Shown here: positions 1 through 6,379 of the stretch, one piece after another
Position numbering within the stretch: the stretch's first letter is position 1
Layout: each line of letters opens with the position of its first letter
Assembly: GCA_035317085.1 (NCBI GenBank)
Contig: DATHHS010000163.1
Location: forward strand, 1 to 14,105
DNA from: VBDM01 sp035317085
GTDB lineage: Bacteria > Pseudomonadota > Gammaproteobacteria > Burkholderiales > SG8-39
Direction: 5' to 3'
DNA: 14,105 nucleotides
Made by a program: the position numbers and the translations under genes
The notes under the pieces: generated by a model
The model's database searches: none
What the model was told of the DNA's origin: nothing
What the model saw: the letters and a program-made list of their open reading frames with translations, nothing else

Positions 1-2
1 CG

Positions 3-1220
3 GAGATCCCCATCCTGCTGGGTGCCTGCCTTCTCGCCGCGAGACTTTTCCGGGAAGCGCAGCTCGCCATTGCGTTCGCGGTCCTGCTCGTCGCGACCGA
101 TCCCATTTTCGAGGTCGCCGGCCTGGCCGTCCAGTTGGCAGCGGGCTTCGACGCGATCGGAGACTATGCAGGAACTGCGAACTCGCTCTTCATCGCGTGG
201 GGCCTTGCCGTGCTGGTGCGCACTCAGTACGTCCTCACCGGCTGGCGCGGCCGCGCTTCGGTGCTGGCGCTCGGACTGTTCGCGATTGTCTTTGCGGTTC
301 TCATGTCGGCTTTTCCCCGCACCGAGCTCTGGACCACGGCCCGGGTCGACCCCGCCGATGCCTCGCGGCCTCGATTGACGCAGGAGGAGATATTCCATCG
401 GCAGGGAAGGCTGCTCGATGAGAAGCTCGCCGCGCTGAGCCCCGAGCGGCCCGGCGTTGTGGATCTCTATTTCGTCGGTGTCGCAGCCAACAGCCAGCAG
501 GACACTTTTTACTCGGAGCTGGTTTCGATCAAGGAACTGCTCGATGAGCGTTTCGACACCGCCGGCAGGTCGATTGCGCTCGTCAACAATCCCGCGACCC
601 TGACGGAATATCCGCTGGCCACGGTGAGCAACCTGCGGGAGACCCTCGCGCACCTGGGCAGCACCATCAATCCCGAAGAAGACATCGTCCTGTTGCACCT
701 CACCACTCACGGCAGCCCCGACTACAGGCTCGCGTTCGATCTGCCGCCGCTCGAGCTCGCCCAGCTCACCCCGAGCGCGCTCGCGCGCATGCTTGCCGAC
801 AGCGGCATCAAGTGGAAGGTGATCGTGATCTCGGCGTGCTTCTCCGGGGGGTTCATCGAGCCGCTCAAGGACGCCACGACCATCGTCATCACGGCCGCCG
901 ACGCCTTTCATTCTTCCTTCGGCTGCGAGTACGACAGCGACTACACCTGGTTCAGCGAGGCGCTCTACGATGAAGCGCTGCGCGAGACCTTCTCGTTTGT
1001 CGAGGCGTTCGAGATGGCGAAGGAAGCCGTCAGCGACCGCGAGCGGGAGGAAGGCTTTCAGGCTTCCAACCCGCAGATGTTCGTGGGCGAGGCGATGAAG
1101 AAGAAGCTCCCCGCGCTCGAAAAACGCCTCGCCGCGGGCGCGGCGAAACAACCTCAGAAGAGCCGCGCGAGCAGCGTGAGAGCGAGCGAAAGCAGTATGG
1201 TGCTCGTGAAGGGCAGGTAG
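3..1220 (+). CDS. Membrane-anchored C13 family (legumain/caspase-like) cysteine peptidase, N terminus missing
   Basis: The frame is open from the first bases of the window, so the true start lies upstream; a TTG at 135 is only an internal codon. The visible N-terminal part is very hydrophobic, with about four membrane-spanning stretches up to roughly base 315, followed by a soluble domain. That domain has the clan CD peptidase pattern: a strand ending in LTTHG with the candidate catalytic His at 708-710, then VIVISACFSGG with the candidate nucleophile Cys at 837-839. Length and motif spacing fit bacterial peptidase C13 proteins, which are membrane proteins of poorly known substrate. The last 20 or so residues (KQPQKSRAS onward) are low-complexity and encoded opposite the next gene, so they are probably not conserved. 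No neighbour suggests a target. Family assignment is fairly sure; physiological role unknown. Confidence 0.8.
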   Translation, partial: EIPILLGACLLAARLFREAQLAIAFAVLLVATDPIFEVAGLAVQLAAGFDAIGDYAGTANSLFIAWGLAVLVRTQYVLTGWRGRASVLALGLFAIVFAVLMSAFPRTELWTTARVDPADASRPRLTQEEIFHRQGRLLDEKLAALSPERPGVVDLYFVGVAANSQQDTFYSELVSIKELLDERFDTAGRSIALVNNPATLTEYPLATVSNLRETLAHLGSTINPEEDIVLLHLTTHGSPDYRLAFDLPPLELAQLTPSALARMLADSGIKWKVIVISACFSGGFIEPLKDATTIVITAADAFHSSFGCEYDSDYTWFSEALYDEALRETFSFVEAFEMAKEAVSDREREEGFQASNPQMFVGEAMKKKLPALEKRLAAGAAKQPQKSRASSVRASESSMVLVKGR

Positions 1221-1348
1221 TAGAGCCTGCCTTTGTACCGCACCGTCAAGTCGCCCGGCAGCCGGCCGAGCCCGTATCTCGACAGCCGCGGCGCGAGCGC
1301 GGTAAGTATGATGAGAGCGATCACCAGCGCCAGGACCCATTTCAGCAT
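1154..1348 (-). CDS. DUF2905 family small membrane protein
   Basis: This 64-residue protein has two hydrophobic segments, about residues 3-22 and 46-63. They flank a short polar centre, GLGRLPGDLTVRYKG, followed by LPFTSTILLSL. The GRLPGD signature and the serine in the second helix are the hallmarks of DUF2905, a family of unknown function widespread in Proteobacteria at about this length. The start ATG at 1346-1348 is the only good one. Its 3' end overlaps the end of the convergent peptidase gene by 67 bases (1154-1220). There is no obvious Shine-Dalgarno; an A-rich stretch lies just upstream. Function unknown. Confidence 0.8.
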   Translation of the reverse strand: MLKWVLALVIALIILTALAPRLSRYGLGRLPGDLTVRYKGRLYYLPFTSTILLSLALTLLARLF

Positions 1349-1410
1349 GGCTTTACTTTACCGGGCTTCGGGATAAACTGCCCGGCTCGCACGCTTCACT
1401 AGGTAAAAAA

Positions 1411-2028
1411 ATGATCGAGCTCTATACCTGGAGTACGCCCAACGGCCGCAAGGTTTCCGTCATGCTGGAGGAATGCGGCCTTCCTTACAATGTCCACAAG
1501 ATCGATATCGGAGCGGGCGACCAATTCGCTCCGGACTACGTCGCGATCAATCCCAACGGCAAGATTCCCTCGATAGTCGACCCCGACGGTCCCGAGGGGA
1601 AACCGATCCGGATGATGGAATCGGGTGCGATCCTCATCTACCTGTCCGCAAAGACCGGAAAATTCCTGCCGAAATCGGACCGCGGCAAGTACGTGGCGCT
1701 GCAGTGGCTGATGTTCCAGATGGGCCACATCGGACCGATGTTCGGCCAGGTGCATCATTTTCTGCGCTCCGCGAAGGAGCAGGTGCCCTACGCGATCGAG
1801 CGCTACACCAAGGAGAAGGACCGCCTCTACGGCGTGCTCGACCGGCGCCTGGGCGAAGAAGAATATCTCGCCGGCGAATACTCGATCGCCGACATTGCAA
1901 GCTATCCTTGGGTCTCGCGTTACGAATGGCACAAGACCGACTTGAACGCCTACCCCAATGTGAAACGCTGGTTCGACGCGATAAGCGCAAGACCTGCAGT
2001 GAAACGCGGCATGGCGGTGCCCTCTTGA
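1411..2028 (+). CDS. Glutathione S-transferase, YfcG/Ure2-like (Nu class)
   Basis: This 205-residue cytosolic enzyme has a thioredoxin-fold N domain (about 1-85) and an all-helical C domain. The start MIELYTWSTPNGRKV closely matches E. coli YfcG, where the Thr-Pro-Asn stretch (here T9-P10-N11) lines the glutathione site. NPNGKIPSI (47-55) provides the cis-Pro loop and ESGAILIYL (70-78) the gamma-glutamyl contact. GQVHHF and PYAIERY in the C domain are also YfcG-like. Family members act as disulfide-bond reductases on glutathione disulfide and organic hydroperoxides. The gene stands alone: it is divergent from DUF2905 and convergent with the redox operon, from which a strong hairpin separates it. 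A weak AGG lies before the ATG. Identity is confident; the physiological substrate is not known. Confidence 0.92.
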   Translation: MIELYTWSTPNGRKVSVMLEECGLPYNVHKIDIGAGDQFAPDYVAINPNGKIPSIVDPDGPEGKPIRMMESGAILIYLSAKTGKFLPKSDRGKYVALQWLMFQMGHIGPMFGQVHHFLRSAKEQVPYAIERYTKEKDRLYGVLDRRLGEEEYLAGEYSIADIASYPWVSRYEWHKTDLNAYPNVKRWFDAISARPAVKRGMAVPS

Positions 2029-2033
2029 TTGTT

Positions 2034-2054
2034 CCCTCTCCCTCCGGGAGAGGG
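2034..2054. repeat. GC-rich perfect hairpin, dispersed-repeat type, bidirectional terminator candidate
   Basis: CCCTCTCCC and GGGAGAGGG form a perfect 9-bp stem around a 3-base loop and are followed by TAGGGTGAGGG. This is the core of an intergenic repeat seen very often in beta- and gammaproteobacterial genomes. It lies in the 37-base gap between the convergent GST and cytochrome genes, where a two-way transcription barrier would be expected. There is no T-run on either strand, so it is not a classic intrinsic terminator. Confidence 0.6.
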
Positions 2055-2065
2055 TAGGGTGAGGG

Positions 2066-2731
2066 TCAGCCTTTGCGCGCGTACTTGATCAGAAATGCGT
2101 TGATTTCCTCGATCTTGAGTTGCGGCTCGTCCGGTGGGTGACGGTTGCCGATAACGCGGTTCATCCACTCCATGTTCTTCTCCATGCGCGCGACCACTGC
2201 TGGCCATTCGGATGCGGTGTGTCGCTGTGGGTCCGGCAGCACGTGGCACTGCTGGCAGGCGAGCTTGAATGACTGCCCCTCGGGTTGATTGACCGCGGGA
2301 TATTTCTTCGGGTCGAACGGTAGCTGGCTCTGGTTCTGGAGATAGGCGAGCAGAGTTTCCGCTTCGTCCGCGCTGGGTGCTTCCACGCCCACCATCATCT
2401 CCTGCATCAGCTCGCCCATGTTGCCTTTGCCCTTCATGCGCACCACCATGCGCTCGAAGATACCCGGCCATTTCTCTGCCTGGTGCATCGCCGGATTGGG
2501 CAAGTTGTGGCACTGCACGCAGTACCGGATGACGAGCTGCGCGCCGCGCGATTTCGGCTGGGGGAGTTGCCGCGGTCCGAAGGTGGGCGGAAGAATCCGT
2601 TCGAGCATCGGCCCGTGCGGACTCTCGGACCAGCGCTTTTTCGCTTGCTCGACCAGCCGGGCCGAGTCCTGCGCGCGCGCCGGCGCGGCGGCGAACACGG
2701 CGGCGAAAACGAACGCTGCGACGCGCGGCAT
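2066..2731 (-). CDS. Exported diheme cytochrome c
   Basis: This is a 221-residue periplasmic electron carrier. The start at 2729-2731 is chosen because it gives a clean Sec signal peptide (MPRVAAFVFA..., cleavage probably after APARA, about residue 20) and sits two bases after the preceding stop. The longer open frame upstream is the neighbour gene read in another frame. Two haem c attachment motifs are visible, CVQCH (C71, C74, H75) and CQQCH (C159, C162, H163). Each is followed by LP, then a Trp-Pro step and a RM...M stretch that could supply the axial Met (M95-M98/M105 in the first half, RMEKNMEWM in the second). The two halves look like an internal duplication. As last gene of the operon it is the likely soluble partner of the molybdopterin enzyme or the b-type subunit. 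Confidence 0.85.
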   Translation of the reverse strand: MPRVAAFVFAAVFAAAPARAQDSARLVEQAKKRWSESPHGPMLERILPPTFGPRQLPQPKSRGAQLVIRYCVQCHNLPNPAMHQAEKWPGIFERMVVRMKGKGNMGELMQEMMVGVEAPSADEAETLLAYLQNQSQLPFDPKKYPAVNQPEGQSFKLACQQCHVLPDPQRHTASEWPAVVARMEKNMEWMNRVIGNRHPPDEPQLKIEEINAFLIKYARKG

Positions 2732-2733
2732 GC

Positions 2734-2958
2734 CTATTTCTTCGCCGATCCCACCGCTTCCTTTTCGATCATCGGCTTCAACTCGCGCGCTTTCTTCTCG
2801 GCGGCTTTCTTCACGTCGCCTTTTTTCATGCTCTTCTTTTTCATTTCGCCGTGCATGGGTTCGTCCATCTTCATCGGACTGCCCGGCGCATCGGCGGCCC
2901 GGGCGCCGGTGCCTGCGGCCAGGATCGCCGCCAGCGCAAGGATCTCGAGCGGTTTCAT
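2734..2958 (-). CDS. Small exported Met/Lys-rich protein in the redox operon
   Basis: This is a 74-residue protein I do not recognise as a named family. Residues 1-21 form a signal peptide (MKPLEILALAAILAAG..., cleavage after ARA). The mature part of about 53 residues opens with MKMDEPMHGEM, a Met/His/acid cluster of the kind seen in periplasmic copper-handling proteins. It continues as a highly charged Lys-rich helix (KKKSMKKGDVKKAAEKKARELK) without Cys. Its ATG shares one base with the stop of the molybdopterin gene (TGATG), and its stop lies two bases before the cytochrome start. Translational coupling therefore argues that it is a real gene with a role in the same complex. Metal binding or a docking/accessory function is inference. 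Confidence 0.72.
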   Translation of the reverse strand: MKPLEILALAAILAAGTGARAADAPGSPMKMDEPMHGEMKKKSMKKGDVKKAAEKKARELKPMIEKEAVGSAKK

Positions 2959-3716
2959 CAGCTGCCGCTGAACCAGTTGTAGCCCTGGTCCTCCCAGTAG
3001 CCGCCCGGATATTCATTGGTGACGTACATCGACATGATGTGCTTCGGGTTCTTGAAGCCTAGCTTGGTGGGAATCCTGAGCTTCATCGGAAAACCGTATT
3101 TCGGCGGAAGGATCTGGTCTGCAAACCGGAAGGTCAGCAGCGTCTGAGGATGGAGCGCGGTCGCCATGTCGATGCTGGTGTAGTAGTCGTCGGCGCACTT
3201 GAATCCGATGTATTTCGCGGAGGTGTCGGCGCCGACGCGCGCAAGGAAGTCTGAAAATCTCACGCCGCTCCATTTGCCGATCGCGCTCCAGCCCTCGACG
3301 CAGATATGGCGCGTGATCTGCGAGGTCTGCGGCAGGGCGTAGAGCTCGGGCAGCGTCCAGGGTTTTTTCTCGCGGATCATGCCTTCGAGCTCGAGCTTGT
3401 AGTCCTTGCCGTCCACCAGCGTGACCTCGTCCTCGCTGTAGAAGGCGTTGAAGGGAAAGGGCTTGGTGATCGCGCTTTCTGGAAATTCCGGCGCGAGCTT
3501 GCTCTGGCTGAAGAGCCAGCCTTGAGCGCGGTCGTTCCATCGGGACATTCCCTGGAGCACGGTCTGCACGCTCTCGTCGTCGGTGATATCGCAGCCCGAC
3601 AGCAGCACGAGCGCGCCGAGGGAGAGTCCCTGTCTGAGGAAGAGCCTGCGCTCGATCGAGCGGATGAGTTTCGGCGAATGATCGACCAAGCTCGTTTCCA
3701 TCGTCCGTTTCTTCAT
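2958..3716 (-). CDS. Tat-exported molybdopterin-dependent oxidoreductase, sulfite oxidase family
   Basis: This 252-residue protein begins with a twin-arginine signal (ERRLFLRQG, Arg23-Arg24) whose hydrophobic stretch ends in LLSGC. Cys42 could therefore be lipidated, giving a Tat-exported lipoprotein. The single oxidoreductase molybdopterin domain spans about 85-245. RHICVEGWSAIGKWSGV contains the expected molybdenum-ligating Cys139. KYIGFKCADDYYTSIDM and the PPKYGFPMKLRIP stretch near the C terminus are typical of the MsrP/sulfite oxidase-like branch. No haem or dimerisation domain is present, so it depends on partners. The start is fixed by the ATGA overlap with the upstream cytochrome b gene. 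Family members act on sulfite, methionine sulfoxide or unknown small substrates. The partner here is a b561-type protein rather than an evident MsrQ, so methionine sulfoxide repair is not assumed. Confidence 0.88.
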   Translation of the reverse strand: MKKRTMETSLVDHSPKLIRSIERRLFLRQGLSLGALVLLSGCDITDDESVQTVLQGMSRWNDRAQGWLFSQSKLAPEFPESAITKPFPFNAFYSEDEVTLVDGKDYKLELEGMIREKKPWTLPELYALPQTSQITRHICVEGWSAIGKWSGVRFSDFLARVGADTSAKYIGFKCADDYYTSIDMATALHPQTLLTFRFADQILPPKYGFPMKLRIPTKLGFKNPKHIMSMYVTNEYPGGYWEDQGYNWFSGS

Positions 3717-4342
3717 GACGCCCTCCTGGTGCGGCCGGTAAACATCGTCGGCAAGGTTCGCGGAACGAGAATTACCATGACGATGTGCGTGAGCACGATG
3801 AATACGAGCAGCGCCATCGCGAGAAAATGCACGATGCGCGCACCCTCATACCCTCCGAAAATCGCGGTGATTTCCTGCAGCTGAACCGGTTTCCAGATCG
3901 CCAGGCCCGAGAGGACCAGAACGATCCCGCACGCGATAATCGCGAGATAGGCCGCGCGCTGTGCGGCGTTGTATACAGAGAGGTCCTCGTGCGCCAGCTT
4001 GCCGCGCAGCGCCTCCCGCACGTCGCGGAATATTGCCCGCGGCGTGATCGGCAGGAGCTTTCTCCTGAAGTGCCCCGAGACGATCCCGTAGCTCACGTAG
4101 ACGATGCCGTTCACGACCAGCAGCCACAAGGCGGCGAAGTGCCATTGCAGCGCGCCGGCAAGCCAGCCGCCCAGGGTCAGGTCGCTCGGGATCCGGAAGG
4201 GAAAAAATGGCGACGCGTTGTAGATGCGCCAGCCGCTCGTCACCATGATGAGGATGGCGAACGCGTTGATCCAGTGAGTGATGCGGACGACGAGCGGGTG
4301 GATTTTCACCCAGTCCATCCGGTTCTGCTGCCCTGCTTCCAT
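3713..4342 (-). CDS. Cytochrome b561-type (Ni/Fe-hydrogenase b subunit-like) membrane protein
   Basis: This 209-residue integral membrane protein has four or five hydrophobic helices, near 20-38, 65-88, 128-148 and 170-193. Candidate haem b ligands are H15 and H23 (IHPLVVRITHW), H68, H172 and H186 (IVHFLAMALLVFIVLTH). This matches the prokaryotic cytochrome b561/hydrogenase b-subunit fold, which carries electrons between quinones and a periplasmic partner. It is the first gene of the operon. A strong Shine-Dalgarno (AAGGAGGT, complement of 4346-4353) precedes the ATG. Its stop overlaps the next start by four bases (ATGA), so it is almost certainly the membrane electron conduit for the molybdopterin enzyme. 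Confident on family; direction of electron flow cannot be read from sequence. Confidence 0.88.
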   Translation of the reverse strand: MEAGQQNRMDWVKIHPLVVRITHWINAFAILIMVTSGWRIYNASPFFPFRIPSDLTLGGWLAGALQWHFAALWLLVVNGIVYVSYGIVSGHFRRKLLPITPRAIFRDVREALRGKLAHEDLSVYNAAQRAAYLAIIACGIVLVLSGLAIWKPVQLQEITAIFGGYEGARIVHFLAMALLVFIVLTHIVMVILVPRTLPTMFTGRTRRAS

Positions 4343-4345
4343 GGC

Positions 4346-4353
4346 ACCTCCTT
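4346..4353 (-). promoter_or_regulatory. Strong Shine-Dalgarno of the redox operon
   Basis: The minus strand reads AAGGAGGT three bases before ATG, a near-full complement of the 16S rRNA 3' end. It fixes the start of the cytochrome b561-type gene. Confidence 0.75.
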
Positions 4354-4369
4354 TACGCTGTTCGCCCGA

Positions 4370-4384
4370 CCCGACTTGGTCGGG
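4370..4384. other. Stem-loop in the leader of the redox operon
   Basis: CCCGAC and GTCGGG form a 6-bp stem around a 3-base loop. It lies between the predicted transcription start (near 4386) and the Shine-Dalgarno of the operon, so it would be in the 5' untranslated RNA. It could alternatively close off the midA transcript, but no T-run follows. Confidence 0.35.
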
Positions 4385-4392
4385 GCCAACGG

Positions 4393-4421
4393 GGTATACC
4401 TTACAGCGTGTCTGCTTACAA
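4393..4421 (-). promoter_or_regulatory. Sigma70-type promoter of the redox operon
   Basis: On the minus strand TTGTAA (complement of 4416-4421), a 17-base spacer and TATACC (complement of 4393-4398) make a reasonable -35/-10 pair, with a start expected near 4386. The -35 box contains the TAA stop codon of midA, so the promoter is embedded at the end of that gene. No experimental support. Confidence 0.45.
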
Positions 4422-5561
4422 CGATTGTCGGCGGTCGCCTTCCTCGAAGCCCGCGAGGGGCTTCGAAAATCCCCGCGTGAGCGCGATCACCTTGAAGAGC
4501 TCTCCCATCTCAGCCGGGCTCATCAGGCGGTTCGCCTGGTTGGCGAGCGGTAGAAAAACACTCGCGTCCTCCGGCGGCGTGCGCGACATCACCTCGGTGA
4601 TGCCGCAGTTCACGAGAAACTGCGCCTGGCTCGTGTAGCCAGCGGCTTCCAGCCCGCCCTCGCGTGCGGCCGCGGCAATGGCGCTGAAGTCGACGTGGCT
4701 GGTGATGTCCTGCAGCCCCGGGAGGAAAAAGGGATCGGCATGCGCGTAATGGCGGTAATGGCACATGAGCGTCCCCTCCTTTCGCTGCGGATGGTAATAC
4801 TCCTTTTGCGGGAAACCGTAATCGACGAAGAGCGCCACGCCTTTTTCCAGGACGCCTGCGAGCGAGCGCACGAAGCCCCGCGCAGCCAACTGGATCTCGG
4901 TGCGAAAGCCCTCCGGAAGCTTGAGCGAACGCGCGGCTTCGAGCGGCTCGCCCGCGGCCAGTCGCCAGGACCAGTGGAAGCGGTCGTCGCGGACGCCCAC
5001 GCCGCCTTCCTCGATCTTTCCGCCCTGCATGCGGACCACGTGCACGGGCATCGCATCCAGCACTTCATTGCCGAGGACCACGCCGGAAAAAGCGGGAGGC
5101 AGGCGATTGAGCCATGCCACGCGCTCGAGCAAGTGCGGCACCTTTGCCGCAAGCGTGTCGCGGCTGCGCTCGCGCAGATCGGCCGAGAGCTCGAGAATCA
5201 GATAGCTGCGCGGCACCTTTCCGGAGTGCTCCAGTTCCTCGAGGAGCGTCGCTGCGAGCGCGCCGCTACCCGCGCCGACTTCGAGTATCTCGTCGAATCC
5301 CGCCTCCAGCACCTGCATCACCTGCCGCGCGAGCGTCTGACCGTATAGCGGCGAGATCTCCGGCGCCGTGACGAAATCCCCGGCCTTGCCGAGTTTCTTT
5401 GCGCCGGCGCTGTAGTAGCCCAGGCCCGGAGCGTAGAGCGCGAGCTCCATGTAGCGGGCGAAGCTGATCCACCCGGCGCTCGCCGCGATTTCGCCGCGAA
5501 TATGCTCCGCGACGCGATCGCTGTGCTCGCGCGCGTCGGGCGTGGGTTCGGGGAGCGGCAT
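4416..5561 (-). CDS. MidA/NDUFAF7-type SAM-dependent methyltransferase (DUF185)
   Basis: This 381-residue cytosolic protein has ISFARYMELALYAPGLGYYS (about 32-51) and GDFVTAPEISPLYGQ (61-75), the two signature blocks of the MidA family. The SAM-binding glycine loop is EVGAGSG (94-100), and GNEVLDAMP (164-172) is the family-specific post-IV motif. Human NDUFAF7 dimethylates an arginine of a complex I subunit; bacterial members are assumed to be protein arginine methyltransferases, but targets are unproven. Length is normal. It is divergent from the pteridine reductase with only 39 bases between them, an arrangement I recall as common in betaproteobacteria. There is no clear Shine-Dalgarno. A 9-bp inverted repeat lies in its last codons. 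Confidence 0.88.
   Translation of the reverse strand: MPLPEPTPDAREHSDRVAEHIRGEIAASAGWISFARYMELALYAPGLGYYSAGAKKLGKAGDFVTAPEISPLYGQTLARQVMQVLEAGFDEILEVGAGSGALAATLLEELEHSGKVPRSYLILELSADLRERSRDTLAAKVPHLLERVAWLNRLPPAFSGVVLGNEVLDAMPVHVVRMQGGKIEEGGVGVRDDRFHWSWRLAAGEPLEAARSLKLPEGFRTEIQLAARGFVRSLAGVLEKGVALFVDYGFPQKEYYHPQRKEGTLMCHYRHYAHADPFFLPGLQDITSHVDFSAIAAAAREGGLEAAGYTSQAQFLVNCGITEVMSRTPPEDASVFLPLANQANRLMSPAEMGELFKVIALTRGFSKPLAGFEEGDRRQSL
4444..4466. repeat. 9-bp perfect inverted repeat inside the 3' end of midA
   Basis: TCGAAGCCC and GGGCTTCGA flank a 5-base loop (GCGAG). It lies about 26 bases before the stop codon of the methyltransferase and just upstream of the redox-operon promoter. On the + strand it is followed by AAAAT, not T's, and on the minus strand by GGAAGG, so it is not a standard intrinsic terminator. 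Confidence 0.45.
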
Positions 5562-5590
5562 ATCGGGAACGCAAAGAGTATTCCGGTATC

Positions 5591-5619
5591 ATTCTAGGCC
5601 ATGGCCGAAGCGCTTTCAG
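5591..5619 (-). promoter_or_regulatory. Candidate sigma70 promoter of the MidA-type methyltransferase gene
   Basis: The minus strand has CTGAAA (complement of 5614-5619), a 17-base spacer and TAGAAT (complement of 5591-5596), giving a start near 5584 and a leader of about 23 bases. The boxes lie over the first codons of the divergent pteridine reductase gene, so the two promoters probably interfere. Confidence 0.4.
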
Positions 5620-6350
5620 GGAAAGTTGTGCTCGTTACCGGCGGCGCGAAACGCGTCGGCGCGGCGATCGCACGCCGCCTGCACCGCGAAGGCGCGAACC
5701 TGATGCTGCACTACCGGGGATCGGAGCGCGAGGCGAGGGCGTTGCGCGTGGAACTGAACGCGGCACGCGCCGATTCCGTGGCGCTGGTGCAGGCCGATTT
5801 GCTGGATGTCGCAGGCCTCTCCGAAATCGTGAGGAACACCCTCGGCCGCTTCGAGCGGCTGGATGCGCTTATCAACAACGCGTCGGCTTTTTTCCCGACA
5901 CCGGTCGGCGAGATCACGCAGGCGAACTGGGACAGCTTGATCGGCGCGAACCTGCGGGCGCCGCTGTTTCTCTCGCAGGCGGCCGCGCCGCACCTGAAGA
6001 AGACCGGAGGCGCGATCGTCAATATCACCGACATCCACGCGGAGCGGCCGCTGAAGAACTACGTCGTCTACTCGATCGCCAAGACAGGCCTCGTGGGCCT
6101 GACGCGCTCGCTTGCGCGCGAGCTCGCGCCCGAGGTGCGCGTCAACGGTGTTGCCCCGGGGGCGATCGTCTGGCCGGAGGACGGCTCTTGGGACGACTTG
6201 ACGCGCCAGCGCATCGTGTCGCACACCTTGTTGAAGCGCACGGGCGAACCCGAGGACATCGCCCGCGCCGTGTACTATCTCGTTGGCGAAGCGCCCTACG
6301 TGACGGGGCAGATCATCGCCGTCGACGGCGGCAGGAGCATCAATCTTTGA
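5601..6350 (+). CDS. Pteridine reductase (PTR1/FolM-like short-chain dehydrogenase)
   Basis: This 249-residue NADPH-dependent SDR has the cofactor motif VTGGAKRVG (12-20); the basic Lys17-Arg18 favours NADPH, as in pteridine reductases. NNAS follows at 92-95. The catalytic residues are Asp144 (NITDIH), Tyr157 and Lys161 (YSIAK). An Asp in place of the usual SDR Ser, 13 residues before the Tyr, is the Leishmania PTR1 arrangement (Asp181, Tyr194, Lys198). The C terminus VTGQIIAVDGGRSI is standard. Expected reactions are reduction of biopterin, dihydrobiopterin or folates, or dihydromonapterin formation as for FolM. It starts 39 bases from the divergent methyltransferase and ends 29 bases before ttcA, probably one transcription unit. 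The Asp supports pteridine reductase over a generic SDR; the exact substrate is inference. Confidence 0.88.
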   Translation: MAEALSGKVVLVTGGAKRVGAAIARRLHREGANLMLHYRGSEREARALRVELNAARADSVALVQADLLDVAGLSEIVRNTLGRFERLDALINNASAFFPTPVGEITQANWDSLIGANLRAPLFLSQAAAPHLKKTGGAIVNITDIHAERPLKNYVVYSIAKTGLVGLTRSLARELAPEVRVNGVAPGAIVWPEDGSWDDLTRQRIVSHTLLKRTGEPEDIARAVYYLVGEAPYVTGQIIAVDGGRSINL

Positions 6351-6379
6351 ACCACGGATCGTTGGTCGGAAACCTTCAA

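Noticed and set aside
2732..3016. Upstream extension of the diheme cytochrome frame by 95 residues
   Set aside because: The extension is the Met-rich small gene read in another frame; the start at 2731 gives a clean signal peptide and correct coupling.
2958..4342. Assignment of the Mo enzyme and membrane protein as MsrP and MsrQ
   Set aside because: The membrane partner has the b561/hydrogenase b-subunit histidine pattern and not that of MsrQ, and the operon also has a small Met-rich protein and a diheme cytochrome.
6188..6379. Upstream extension of ttcA by 64 codons
   Set aside because: It overlaps the end of the pteridine reductase in another frame and has no resemblance to TtcA N termini.
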